NCBI RefSeq assembly: GCF_022539505.1
Contig: NC_061510.1
Coordinates: forward strand, 97,604,292 to 97,668,291
Source of the DNA: Lolium rigidum
Lineage: Eukaryota; Streptophyta; Magnoliopsida; Poales; Poaceae
Reading direction: 5' to 3'
DNA: 64,000 bases
Positions 1 to 10,600 of this stretch are shown in pieces. The first letter of the stretch is position 1. Every line of letters starts with the position of its first letter. The notes beneath the pieces are model-generated. The model saw only the letters and a list, made by a program, of their open reading frames with translations. It had not been told where the DNA came from and made no database searches. The translations under genes were made by a program, and so were the position numbers.

Positions 1-614
1 GGGCGCCGGCGGTGGGAGAGGTGGTCGCCGGCGGGGATTCGAGGGGAGAGGGTCCGGTGGAGAGAGGCGTCGGTGAATGGGGGCGAGATCGAGATCGAGA
101 GGGGCGCCGGCGGGGATTGGGGAATGGTGAATGGGGATGGGGAGAAGAAGATGGTCGGGATTTGGCTAAGTCCCCGACTCCCTTAGCAATAGCGCACCTC
201 TAGGGGTGCGCCACTACGAGGCTTAGCAATAGCGCACCTCTCGGGGTGCGCCACCGCCTCTTTAGGTTTAGGTCAAAAGGCTCGCGGCACCTACGGTTGA
301 CAAGATCCGAATTGTACCGCGATGGGCTTGCTCCCCCTCTCTGTTCGGTTTACTCACGGCCGGCCAGGTTCGACCCCTGGCAGCCCCAATTTTTTTCCTT
401 TTCTTTTTAAATTGATTTAACACTATAATAAACATCCAAAATAGCATAATACACCAAAATAAAAGGCATAAATAATTATAATTATGTAGAATATTTAAAA
501 TACTATAGAATCTATAAAATATCCAAAAATATAAATTATATGTCTATTTTGATCGGTACAATGTGTAGATTAACAATATGACATCCATTATTCATACAAG
601 AAAATGATACATAA

Positions 615-959
615 TTATCTTTTCACAATCTTCTTGCCCTTCTTTCTCGCGGTTGAATAATTTAGCCCCGGAACTCCTAGACTTCTTCTCTTGAAAGGAC
701 GGCCTTTAGGTAGGGTGGGCCTGCTTCTTCTTGTTGTGTATGGTTCTTCATCATCGTCGTCGTCATCTTCCATCTTCGGATCGCCATACTGGTCAAAGTC
801 TAGCTCGTTGGCGGCTCCATCCATTCCGATGATGCTCCTTTTGCCTCTCCTCACGACAACACGGCTGGGCTTTTGCGGGTCGGTAATGAAGAAGCATTGG
901 TCCACTTGGGAAGCTAGTACCCATGGCTCATATTTCGCGGTGACCTTTGCATTTCAAAT
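615..959 (-). pseudogene. CACTA transposase C-terminal fragment (DUF4216-like end)
   Basis: The minus-strand frame contains the segment EPWVLASQVDQCFFITDP, which I recognise as the end of the DUF4216 region of TNP2-type CACTA proteins. It is followed by an acidic stretch (MEDDDDDDEE) and a basic tail that ends at a stop at 615. A pyrimidine-rich CTGCAG acceptor-like site lies just upstream (rightward, about 963-968), so this is probably the last exon. The transposase core with its catalytic residues is absent: only about 280 bp separate this exon from the subterminal repeats. It cannot encode a functional transposase. Confidence 0.7.
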
Positions 960-1244
960 CCCTGCAAACAAACACATGCAACACATGTGTGGATCGGAGG
1001 CTTTGCATATACAACACATGTGGAGGCTTCGCATACAACACACATGCACGTGATCGAGACGCTTTTCGCGCATGCGCACATACGTGTGTGTGCAAGACGA
1101 TCGGAACCGGTCACACACAAAGCATAAAACCAACAAAGTTACCGATACGGCGAGACCTAGAGTGTTGGATGAGGTAAAAAGTTGAGATTGAGTAGGGTAT
1201 TAAGCTAAGAAAGCTTCACCATTACTTACCTATTAAGCTAAGAC

Positions 1245-1676
1245 ATAGCAATGGCGCACTACTAAGTGGTGCGCCATCGCTACGCCTCTCATCTCTAAAA
1301 AGGGGCTCGGCCACCCCTAGCAGATGGCGCACCTAATGACATGCGCCATAGGTAACCTATGTAGCAGTGGCGCACCACAACGAGTGCGCCATTGCTAAGC
1401 CTATCATCTCTAAACGGTCTCTGGACACCTCCTAGCGGTGGCGCACCTCTACAACGTGCGCCATAGGTAAGGAATGTAGCGATGGCGCACCCCGGAGACG
1501 TGCGCCACTACTAGGTTGGGGAGGATCCGACCTCCTGTCACCACTTACTTATGGCGCACCAGAATCAAGGTGCGCCACTACTACTTTTGTAACAGTGGCC
1601 CACCGTTTTGTGGTGCGCCACTGCTAAGTAGTAGTGGCGCACGGCAGCCATGGTGCGCCACTGATGGCAGTCTTAC
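1245..1676. repeat. CACTA subterminal repeat array
   Basis: Irregularly spaced direct and inverted copies of GGTGCGCCA/TGGCGCACC alternate with spacers such as CACTACTA and CATCGCTA. The same motif recurs at 195-262. In CACTA elements such arrays are binding sites for the element's own DNA-binding protein. The orientation alternation gives many short hairpins. Confidence 0.75.
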
Positions 1677-1699
1677 GGCTAGGCCTTTTCCTAGTAGTG

Positions 1700-1905
1700 C
1701 ATGGACAGTAGTACTCGAATGGTGGTAAGTCTAGCGACAGGTGAATAGGTGTCGAAGTAATCTTCGCCTTCTCTCTGTGTGTAGCCTTTAGCTACAAGCC
1801 GCGCCTTGTACTTCTCAATAGTACCATCAGGTCTTAGCTTCTTCTTGAACACCCATTTGCAGCCCACGAGCTTGCATCCATGGGGTCGTTCGATAGCTCC
1901 CAAGT
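1700..1905 (-). pseudogene. Copia reverse transcriptase, N-terminal piece
   Basis: The frame reads [40 protein letters not shown] and then TTIRVLLS, the conserved start of copia RT. It is cut at the point where the family normally continues toward the MDVKTAFL block. The cut coincides exactly with the CACTA end at 1699, so this is insertional interruption and not random decay. 1906-2117 is the degenerate integrase-RT linker. Confidence 0.85.
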
Positions 1906-2117
1906 TCCATTAGAAAAAATCGAGTCCATCTCGTTATGGACGACTTTCTTTCCGAGTCATCTACATCCGGAGATGCATATGCCTCTGCAATGGACGTGGG
2001 AGTATCATCCACAAGGTACACAATGAAATCATCACCAAAGGATTTTTCAATCCTTCGTCTCTTGCTCCGTTTAGGAGCTTCATTGTCATCCTTCTCGATA
2101 ACATTCTCATGTGATTG

Positions 2118-3153
2118 TTAAAAATACTCATTAGATGTACTAGACTCAGGGATTATCTCAGTAGAAATTCTAGCAATGCTATGCATATCTTTCATAGGAA
2201 ACATATTCTCAAAAAATGTTGCATCACGAGATTCCATAATAGTATCAACATGCATATCAGGTACCTCGGATTGAACTACTAAAAATCTATATCCTACACT
2301 CCGCGGAGCATAACCTAAAAAGATACAATCCACTATCTTTGGTCCGAGTTTGCGCTTCTTAGTGATTGGAATATTGACTTTCGCCAAACATCCCCATGTG
2401 CGCAAATACGAAAGTGATGGTTTTCTTCCAGCCCACTCCTCGTAAGCGGTTTTATCTTTATTCTTGTTAGGAACTCTATTCAGGACATGACATGAAGTCA
2501 ATAAAGCCTCCCCCCACCATGCCTTAGATAAACCAGCAGATGGCTAACATGGAATTCACCAAGTCAGTCAGCGTGCGGTTTTTCCTCCCGGCAACCCCGT
2601 TTGATTGGGGTGAATAGGGAGGCGTCCTCTCATGAATAATGCCATGTTCCTCACAGAATTTATCAAAGATTTTAGGAAAATATTCGCCACCACGATCCGA
2701 CCTAAGACGCTTGATCTTTCTCTCTAGTTGATTTTCAACTTCGGCCTTATAAATTTTAAAGTAGTCTAAAGCTTCATCTTTAGTTCGCAACAAATAAACA
2801 TAGCAAAATCTAGTCGCATCATCAATCAATGTCATGAAATATCTCTTTCCACCTTTTTTCAACACACCATTCATCTCACATAGATCAGAATGTATGAGTT
2901 CTAGAGGTACCAAGTTTCTCTCCTCGGCCGCCTTGTGAGGCTTCCGAGGTTGCTTTGATTGCACAAAACTATGGCACTTAGAACCTTTGGCAATGGTGAA
3001 ATTCGGAATTAAACTTAAACTGGATAGCCGAGACATTAAACCAAAATTAATGTGACATAAACGAGAATGCCAAACATTGGTATCATCACTAACATTGCCA
3101 CAAATATGGTTCACAGACTTATTATCTGAAATCGAAAGCGAAAAGCGGAACAA
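2118..3153 (-). pseudogene. Copia GAG-pre-integrase and integrase, catalytic Glu lost
   Basis: The part at 3153-2524 carries the zinc-binding pre-integrase piece (WHSRLCHINF). The integrase core follows, with first Asp in LIHSDLCEMNG and second Asp in LRSDRGGEYF. The third acidic residue, normally Glu in the NGVAERKNRT block, reads Gly here (NGVAGRKNRT), so the DDE triad is incomplete. The core frame then ends early (CWFI stop). The C-terminal domain continues in another frame at 2501-2118 (AYEEWAGRKPSLSYLRTWGC). These are multiple independent inactivating lesions in one gene. Confidence 0.85.
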
Positions 3154-3159
3154 GCCTCC

Positions 3160-3480
3160 GCACTCATAGCCTTTACCAATAAATTGTCCAAACTTGGAAA
3201 CAACTACTTTATTCGACTCTAAAACAACCTTAAACCCATCTCTCGCATAGAAGGGAGCCGCTAACGAGATTCTTGTTCATAGTAGGGACATGCTCGCACG
3301 TTCCTCGCCGCACGATCTTCCCGAAGTGAACTTCGGATCTACCGTGCCAACACCACGAACGAAGCATGTGACCCATTCCCCATCAAGACGGAAGAATCCC
3401 GGGCGACCTGGTAAGAAGTGAACATGGATATGTCAAGCACACACATGAACATTAGCACCTGTATCAATCCACCAACATGG
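3160..3480 (-). pseudogene. Copia aspartic protease remnant
   Basis: The minus-strand complement of 3454-3465 encodes Asp-Thr-Gly-Ala within a Trp-Trp-Ile-Asp-Thr-Gly-Ala-Asn context, the copia protease active site. A stop follows a few codons later, so the frame is broken. It lies between gag and the pre-integrase domain, as expected for Ty1-copia. Confidence 0.7.
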
Positions 3481-3559
3481 AGATTGAAATACCGAAAGAA
3501 CAAGTAAAGAGATTACCGTACCCATCGAGCATTGCTAGCGGTCACCGTGTTGACTTGCC

Positions 3560-4362
3560 TCGCCTTTTTCTTGCGGTCTCGCCCTCTCCGGGATGTATCC
3601 TTAGAAAAGTGGCCAGTCTCTCCACACGTAAAGCAGCTCGGTTCGCTTTGTTTATCATCTTCTTTTTCTTGAAGGTTGTAGTCTTCATAGGCTTATTGAA
3701 GGAGGGCTTGTTATTCCCTTTGTTCTTGCTCGTAGGGTTTATTCCGCACCATGTTGGCGCTAGACCGACCCTCTCCTTTCTCGGCATTATCCTTAGCCCG
3801 AGCTTTCTCCTCAACATCAAGAGATGCTATCAGATTTTCAACTGATATCTCCTGTCTCTTGTGTTTGAGAGTTGTGGCAAAGTTTCTCCATGAAGGGGGC
3901 AACTTAGCGATGATGCATCCAGCCACAAACTTGTCAGGTAAGGCACACTTAAGGAGTTCAAGCTCTTTCGCAATGCACTGTATCTCATGAGCTTGTTCGA
4001 CTACGTAACGGTTGTTAACCATCCCGATGTCATGGAAGCTCTCCATGATGTACGATTCATCGCTCTGCATCGGTTGCACCGAACTTAGCATTCGAGTGCA
4101 TCCCGCAGCTCTTTACCATCCGTTAAGTGCATGTACACATCACACGGACGATCAAGCAAGAATACTTAGAACGCATCCGATGAAGAGAGTATTGTTTTCC
4201 TTGAACTTGTTCCGATCTTGGTCGATATAGTTCCTTCGAGTAAACCATCGCTAACTTCGAACACTTTCGTATGAGTAAGCCGAGCATGGCCTTATATCGC
4301 CACCTCTTAAAGTGCACACCGGTAAACTTATCCGGCCTCAGTGCATCGGAAAAACCAGCCAT
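3560..4362 (-). pseudogene. Copia gag (UBN2-type) with degenerate zinc knuckle
   Basis: The start ATG is at 4362-4360 (MAGFSDALRPDKFTGVHFKR), the usual copia gag N-terminus. The UBN2 region follows at 4091-3711 (ELELLKCALPDKFVAGCIIA, KLPPSWRNFATTLKHKRQEI). Near 3590-3635 a different frame gives CFTCGETGHF followed by SKDT, a CX2CX4HX4C knuckle whose last Cys is Thr. At least two frame changes separate these blocks. Confidence 0.75.
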
Positions 4363-4559
4363 TGTTAACTCATGAAATTGCCTACAATTAGGTTTTTGGA
4401 TTGTTGGATAATTAGGCACAATTTCCATGATTAATTCCAAAATATAAAACATGATGATAACAACTACTAACATGTGAAACTCGAACATACTAGATGCATT
4501 AATCAACATGAGTAGCAGCACCACAAACAGTAAAGCATCCATCGCTAAACAGATCGAGA

Positions 4560-5420
4560 TATGTCGCACGTACCGATCCGGTGGTGGTGGCGGTGGAGGT
4601 GTAACGAGATGATGTCGCAGCTGAGTAACGTTGTTGACGACGGGGACGACGGGTCGAAGTAGACGGCGTTGAAGACGACGGTAGGCAGCACCGCCCGACT
4701 TGGACTGGAAGGCGACCCGTGATGAAGAATCGGAGCGATCGCGCGCAGCGCTTCCCAAAAACCTAATTCGCCCTCTCCCGTACAAGATCGCAAGGACGAG
4801 TGGTTCCAGAGACCTGCTCTCCCGTTCGCCGATGCACGTCGGCACGCGGGATGGAGTAGGGTACGATGGCGATGCAAGCAGAGAGAGGTGGAAACCCTAA
4901 CTCGTGTATTCAGTATGTTTCTGCGGTAGCCGGGCAAGAGATTATATAGGCTCGGGAAACCCTAGGCAACGTGGGCCACGCCCACGTCGCACGTTTCGAG
5001 TCGGTTACAGATAGCCCACGATCCGGGAGGGACCCGAACCGACTAACTGCGACGCGTCCGTCTAGGACTCTGTTCGTTTTCCTGAGCTGCAAAAAGTAAG
5101 GAAAGTCTCGGCTCGAGGCTCAATCCACTCACCACAAGCGCGGCGCGTCGTGACGTGTTGAGTCGAGTCGAGACGAGCGAGCGAGTAGCACTCCTATTCT
5201 CACTCACTTACTAGTGGTGGAACAACCCACCTTATAAGGTGGTCTAACTTCCTCCCAACTTTCCATGTGGGACTAAACTTCCCACCTCTTGCCACTCCCT
5301 AGTGAGCTGCCACCAACTTGGGCTCAAACTCACAAGGCTGCCACTAAGTAGGCTTTGAGATTTATAGGGAAAATCTAAAATCTATTATGGGCCACCAAAT
5401 GTGGGCCCAATATTTCAACA
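4560..5420 (-). repeat. Copia 5' LTR (inner boundary approximate)
   Basis: The outer end is clear: reverse-complemented, 5420 begins TGTTGAAATATTGGGCC, and LTRs begin with TG. A TATA-like CTATATAAT lies on the minus strand at 4942-4949. The inner CA end and the primer-binding site could not be fixed; no recognisable initiator-Met primer-binding site is left. No second LTR is in the window. Confidence 0.55.
4942..4949 (-). promoter_or_regulatory. TATA-like box of the copia LTR
   Basis: The minus strand reads CCTATATAATCTC, about 470 bp inside the LTR start and before a leader rich in CT, as expected for the U3/R junction. Confidence 0.4.
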
Positions 5421-5869
5421 GATGGACCATTGTGAGCCAAGTGTGGGCATGGATCCAGGGAACTAGCCATGAGTGGATCCGAGTTGCCATTACGCATCGA
5501 TTGTGGTTGACGGAATGTACGCGCGCCTGGACCATCGATGGATGGATCAAACGTGCAACACGCGAGAGGAGAGGAGAGGAGTAGATATCAACCGCGAAGC
5601 AGGGAGCTTCAGGAATCAGGATCGGAGCATGGTGGTGGCAGCGATAACGGGGATGCGGAAGAACCAGCGGTCCGTCGAGGAATATGGGTGCAAGAAGGTT
5701 GTTGGACCTGCTGGTTCAAAGGCCTTGCTCAACAATGCTGAAGGCCTTCCGGTTTGCCGGGCCAGGCCACGCTCAAACGACAAGCACACCACTCCACGAA
5801 GGCATCAGGCCTCTGAGAGAAAAAAAAAACGGGAATCAGCCCGAGCCATACAAAGTTTGCCGCTCTCTG
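5421..5869. other. Unassigned sequence between copia LTR and LINE-like fragment
   Basis: I see no gene here. Short ORFs on both strands have no recognisable domain. The first bases (GATGG at 5421) should be one copy of the copia target duplication; the partner copy is outside the window. Confidence 0.4.
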
Positions 5870-6560
5870 TGATATTTTTTTTTCTCAAAAATTTAGCCGA
5901 TCTATTAATAATCGTCAATAAAATTATAAATAGCTAAAAAATGATAAAAATTATAAATAGCTAAAAATGTAATAAACATTACAAATAGGTATTTAGGCCA
6001 CCTAGAACAACTACAAACACTTGAGAGAGATGAAGGCGCGCTGCTCCATTATCGGAGTCAGGCAACGCTTGTTGTAGTAGAACTTATTGTAGCAGAAGAA
6101 TGGGAAGTCGTTGTGCTAAGACCTTGTGCTAAGACCTGAAAGGACTAGTGCACTAGATCAACAACCATTGCCAATGATAACAACCATAGATCGAAAGAAA
6201 CTAACCTGAAACCACACCAACGAACGTGATGACCGACCGAATCCCAGGAGATCCGCCGTGCACATGACTCCAAGCGCACAGATGCACCACAGAGCGAGGA
6301 TAGGGTGGGGACGACTTTATTCCAACTTTTGGAGGATAGAGCAGGGACGACTTTATTCCAACTTTTGGATGCAGTCGTTGCTTCACCATTCAGAAGAAGA
6401 CACCAAAAAATAAGCTAAACAAAGAACATGAACCGTCCCGCCCGCAAGAGGTCGTGGTCCGCCACACCTCCATGGCCCGAAAACCACCGGAGACAGAGCG
6501 AAACGGTGGTGGCTCCACGAGAGGGGAAGGACCCTAAATGGGTTTCAGCCGCCACCTCCC
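5870..6560 (-). mobile_element. LINE/non-LTR-like 3' fragment
   Basis: A poly-T run at about 5873-5883 is followed by a stretch (TCTATTAATAATCGTCAATA and onward) that I recognise as a common non-LTR 3' end in wheat-group genomes. In this orientation the poly-T is the poly-A tail of a minus-strand insertion. No reverse transcriptase motif is left. Family identity is from memory of the pattern and is not certain. Confidence 0.4.
6296..6367. repeat. Short tandem duplication (about 36 bp x2)
   Basis: The sequence GACGACTTTATTCCAACTTT with matching upstream bases occurs twice head-to-tail, with three or four differences between units. It lies inside the LINE-like fragment. Confidence 0.8.
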
Positions 6561-7634
6561 GGTCGCCCTTCTCAGAATGATCGTGTTGGTTTGTTCATTC
6601 ACTAGCTACAGGTAAACCATTCCGCGTTATAATCTAAGCAAGAATCTTTGAAACATTACAAGAGGTCTTTTTCACATGAAGAGACCATTTTTCATTGAGT
6701 AGCACAGCGGTAAAGATTCCTTGGCTTTATTGTGAGTTCTCCTATTTTTAAATTTAGTCCAAGTCAGTGAATAAAACGGCTCTCCCTAGAGGAGGCACCG
6801 ACTGAGATGAGGTCGAAACTTACTAGTAGGGCGAATACGGTGCTAATAGTAGAGAAGATCAAGAGACCTTTCAAGCCTAAATAGATGGCCGAGGAACATT
6901 GGAGAGAGATGAAAGATTATTATGGTAGGTCTAGGCCGAAAAGCGGCAGCGAGACATGTCAAGGACGGGTGTAAACCACATAGTTTGGTCTATCACTAGC
7001 ACGCTAGACAGCGTGGGTGATCATTCCATCATTTCTTCTATCTATCTCTCAAACTGCAAAGCAACAACTAAGCCAATGTTGTTCTTGTTCTAGTTTTAGC
7101 ATGAATGAAGGAAGACATCATAGTGTTGAAGCCGATAATCTAGCACCCGCTGCTTCTTCGATTTCCGCAGGGCGTCATCTGTGGCTTGTTAATTCCCTGG
7201 TTTTGTACCAAACCACTAAACTACGGAGTACTTCCAAAATTCGACCTCCTTCGCGGCCGACCGCGAATTAGCATAGCCGTTCGTTAAGGAACGAAAATCA
7301 GTTTTTGCTTTTCTTTGGCTCCTCTTTGAACAACCATAGCCCGATAGCTGCCCCCGTAGCCATCTGCCACGTGAGGGAATGAGGGCGAACCCCCAGCCGC
7401 CGCGCGCCGTGACGTCCCCCATGACGCCGGCGCCGTGGACGGACCCGAGCGTCGGCACTGCGCCCAGCTCTCTATCGCCGCACGGCTCGTCGTCCAACTC
7501 GTCTCGCCCTACTTATAGGACCGCCGCCCACCACCGGCCGCCGCCACTACCACCCGGCAGTTCCGAACTCCCGCACCAATCAGGAATCAGGACCGACCAG
7601 CCGGCGTGAACCGCGCCACTATACTAGGAGAAAC
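6561..7634 (+). other. Upstream flank and 5' UTR of the nitronate monooxygenase gene
   Basis: No gene is seen. From about 7370 the sequence becomes very GC-rich, as expected for the promoter and leader of a grass gene. A weak TATA-like ACTTATAGG lies at 7511-7519, about 120 bp before the start codon, which would give a leader of about 90 nt. The transcription start is inferred, not shown. Confidence 0.4.
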
Positions 7635-10600
7635 ATGGGGTGGAAGGGCATCCTGGGCTTCGACTACGGCGTCGTGCAGGCCCCGCTCGGCCCCGACATC
7701 TCCGGCCCGGAGCTCGCCGCCGCCGTCGCCAACGCCGGCGGCATAGGCCTCCTCCGCCTCCCCGACTGGGTACATCGATCTCCCCCCATCTCAGATACTT
7801 AGAAACGCTTGTGCTGGTGTGCTGCGTTTGCTAACCGCTGTCCGCCCGCCTGCCCGCAGCCGGCGCCTGATCACGTGAGGGAGCTGATACGGAGGACGAG
7901 GAGCCTGACCGAGAGGCCGTTCGGGGCGGCCATCGTGCTGCCCTTCCCGCACGAGGAGAACCTCAGGGTCGTGCTGGAGGAGAAGCTCGCCGTGCTGCAG
8001 GTGTACTGGGGCGAGTTCCCCAAGGAGCGGGTCGACCAGGCCCATCGCGCCGGCGTCAAGGTCTTGCATCAGGTGAGAACGTCTTTTTTTTTTAATACTA
8101 ACTCCGATGGGAACGTCAGTTGCACATTTTGCTAGAACGGCGCAGTCCTAACTAACAGTGCCCAGCTAATAAGCCAAATTCATTGGAGCAAAATCATTTC
8201 TGTTCTGGAGAGTTGAGAGAGGAGCAAAATGATTGCTAGCCATTAGCTGGAGAATGTTACTTAACTCCTTGTTAACTAGTCGAAACTTGCAAAATAAAGA
8301 TCATTCACAGTGGTCAATGGGTTATGTCTATATCAAGTTTCGGAGAGGTGTTGTGTTCTTCAATGGTTTTGGCGCAAATGTGATGACAAAATTGAACAGG
8401 CTTTGATCTTATATAGACAGATGAAGGTTTCCAACAGAATTTGATCCTGCACATTGATATTTGGACTACGACAGGAAGGGGGCTAGAATTTGTGAACTCC
8501 TCGTCTAGCCATGAAGTCATGAATATACTTAATGAAATCAGAGGTTTCTAGTGTCTGTACACACTTGCTCCTATTCTAATAAGTGTCTGATTCGGTGGAA
8601 CCTCTTCTATTAGTGCGTCGCACAAAACAGATTACACCAACAGATCTTCATAATTGCACTTAAAATTGTCAAGTTGATTTTTGGTATTTTTTATGTATTA
8701 ACAATAACTGACGATGTCACTGCTCATTACAAAATCGGAAATCAAATGACACTCTTAGAGTTTACATCACAGGCACAAATTTTGAAGTATCCTATTTTTA
8801 ATTAAACATACTCACTTGTGGATTGTGGTTCTGGATTCTATTCAGCGTGATGTAAGCTATTCACATCTGGGATCATAGAGATTGTAATTTGAATCACTTT
8901 AAGCAAGCTATTTGGGGGTTAGGTTAGTACAGTAGAGAGAAAATATAGTAATCAAGTATACTAGATATATCAAAAAGGGAAAACGTTTGCTAGATATGAG
9001 CAAGCCCACAGCCTGTGGACATCGAAGCTGTTGTTGCGAATGTAGGTACCAAGCTGGGTGATAAGAGCTGCATCTTTAGCTATTCTATTTTGGCACTTTT
9101 TGTAGGGGTATTTCTAGCATGCCTCTGTTTTTTCAGGTTAACCATCTTGTAGTTTTGATACATAATAGATAAAACACTTCACAACTCTTTGTTCATATAA
9201 TTTTTGATCCATCCTCCACCGCTGTACTGTACGAACAACTTATTAGCTCAGTGCATAGTTACATACGACCATCAGAGTTCAGATCACTGCCAACTTAACA
9301 TAATACAGATCTGTAATCCACCATTGAATTCCACACATCGATCTAATTTATGTATTAACATATATAAACGACCAAACGATCTGAACTTTAATTCTTTATC
9401 GTTATCGATAGCACGTGCAACGAACTTGACAGAGCAGTACAAAACACAAACAACCAACTGGTTAGCTCGTGGAACGGCATGTTGCCTCACGTATGAAACA
9501 AAGACTGGCTTGATATACGCCCATACTTCTAGGAACAATATGTTCGACTATTTCTCGCGCCGATCAGATATCACTCATAAATGACAATTTTCCGTTGATA
9601 CTGTTTTATTCAATTACAAACAAAAAGACATTAAAATGTGTTCCGCACAAGTATATTAGGCATTCATGGACATATGAAGATTCTGGTCATTCATCCAGTA
9701 TTATTGCGACATATCTAGGTCAATAAATTATTAAGACAATTAAAGTGCGTTTGTACAAGTATAATAAGCTCGGTTAATATTAGAAACAACAAATCTTATC
9801 ATTGACCCAGTGCTAATGTAATAACAACTACCAAATGCATCTTAAAAAATGTAATTCAAATATCTCCCATGCAATTGGGTGGGGCACCATTTTAGTTTTC
9901 ATAAAAGAAATACTTATCGATATTAAACGTAAAGTTAACTTGATGGTAAAATATCTGTTACTTGTTTGGCTCCGTTTTTCTAGGACTGATGGGATCATTA
10001 TGGTATTGGATGAACTAGCACTAGTATCTGATGCAGAGCGTTCAGATTTGATGAATAGTCTTTTGGGGGCCAAGAAATATATAATAAGTAACACCGTAGC
10101 AGTACATGATCTGTAGTGAAGCCTTGGTGCTCTATGATGATGACATATATGAGCATGTACGTTCGTGCGCATTTTTGTTGATCAAGACTATATAAAATTT
10201 CCCTTGTCGGATGCACAGATTGGTACCATTGAGGAGGCACTGAAAGCTAAGGAAGCTGGTGTAGATGGAATTATTGTTCAAGGCCGTGAAGCAGGGGGGC
10301 ATGTGATTGGTCAAGTAAGTCACAGTCCCACTTTGTGTTATAGCTTCCATCTTGTGAAATTATTGTACGAAATCTTCCAAGAAGCACACACCCATGCACT
10401 CCACACCATGCGCTATATATGAGGCTAATGATTTAGCTTAGGGTCTCTTTTGTGGTGTCATCTCTGGAAGCATAACACACCTCACAAACCTGTGTCCATT
10501 TAATTGTATTCGTGAACTTTCATCTCAAACACCTTTTCTTTGAAAAAATAGGAGGGTCTGCTACCATTGCTGCCGAGAATAGTGGATCTCGTTTCAGATA

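Larger units (their letters stand above)
1..1699 (-). mobile_element. CACTA (En/Spm) DNA transposon, one end, internally deleted
   Basis: The right terminus is at 1699: read on the minus strand it begins CACTACTAGGAAAAGG, the classic CACTA terminal motif of grasses. Many GGTGCGCCA/TGGCGCACC subterminal repeats lie inside (195-262 and 1245-1660). The other terminus is beyond the left edge. The only coding trace is the C-terminal piece of a transposase-associated protein at 615-959, so the visible part is an internally deleted, probably non-autonomous copy. The base before the terminus on the outside (CAT at 1700-1702) should be one copy of the 3-bp target duplication. The element interrupts a Ty1-copia reverse transcriptase frame. 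Confidence 0.85.
1700..5420 (-). mobile_element. Ty1-copia retrotransposon, decayed and split by the CACTA element
   Basis: Read from right to left the order is 5' LTR (starts TGTTGAAATATTGGGCCCAC at 5420), gag, zinc knuckle, protease, GAG-pre-integrase, integrase, and the start of reverse transcriptase, which stops abruptly at the CACTA terminus. The gag-protease-integrase-RT order is diagnostic of Ty1-copia. Several frameshifts and stops break the polyprotein. The rest of RT, RNase H and the 3' LTR should lie beyond the CACTA element, outside this window. Confidence 0.85.

Noticed and set aside
691..1053. 120-aa plus-strand ORF over the CACTA fragment
   Set aside because: It is the shadow of the minus-strand transposase exon; its Ser run is the complement of the acidic stretch.
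1245..1676. Regular repeats resembling a CRISPR array
   Set aside because: Spacing is irregular, units alternate in orientation, and the CACTA terminus explains them; this is plant nuclear DNA.
7640..8135. Alternative frames over exons 1 and 2 of the nitronate monooxygenase gene
   Set aside because: GC-rich exon shadows; the chosen frame gives a full-length family protein across six exons.
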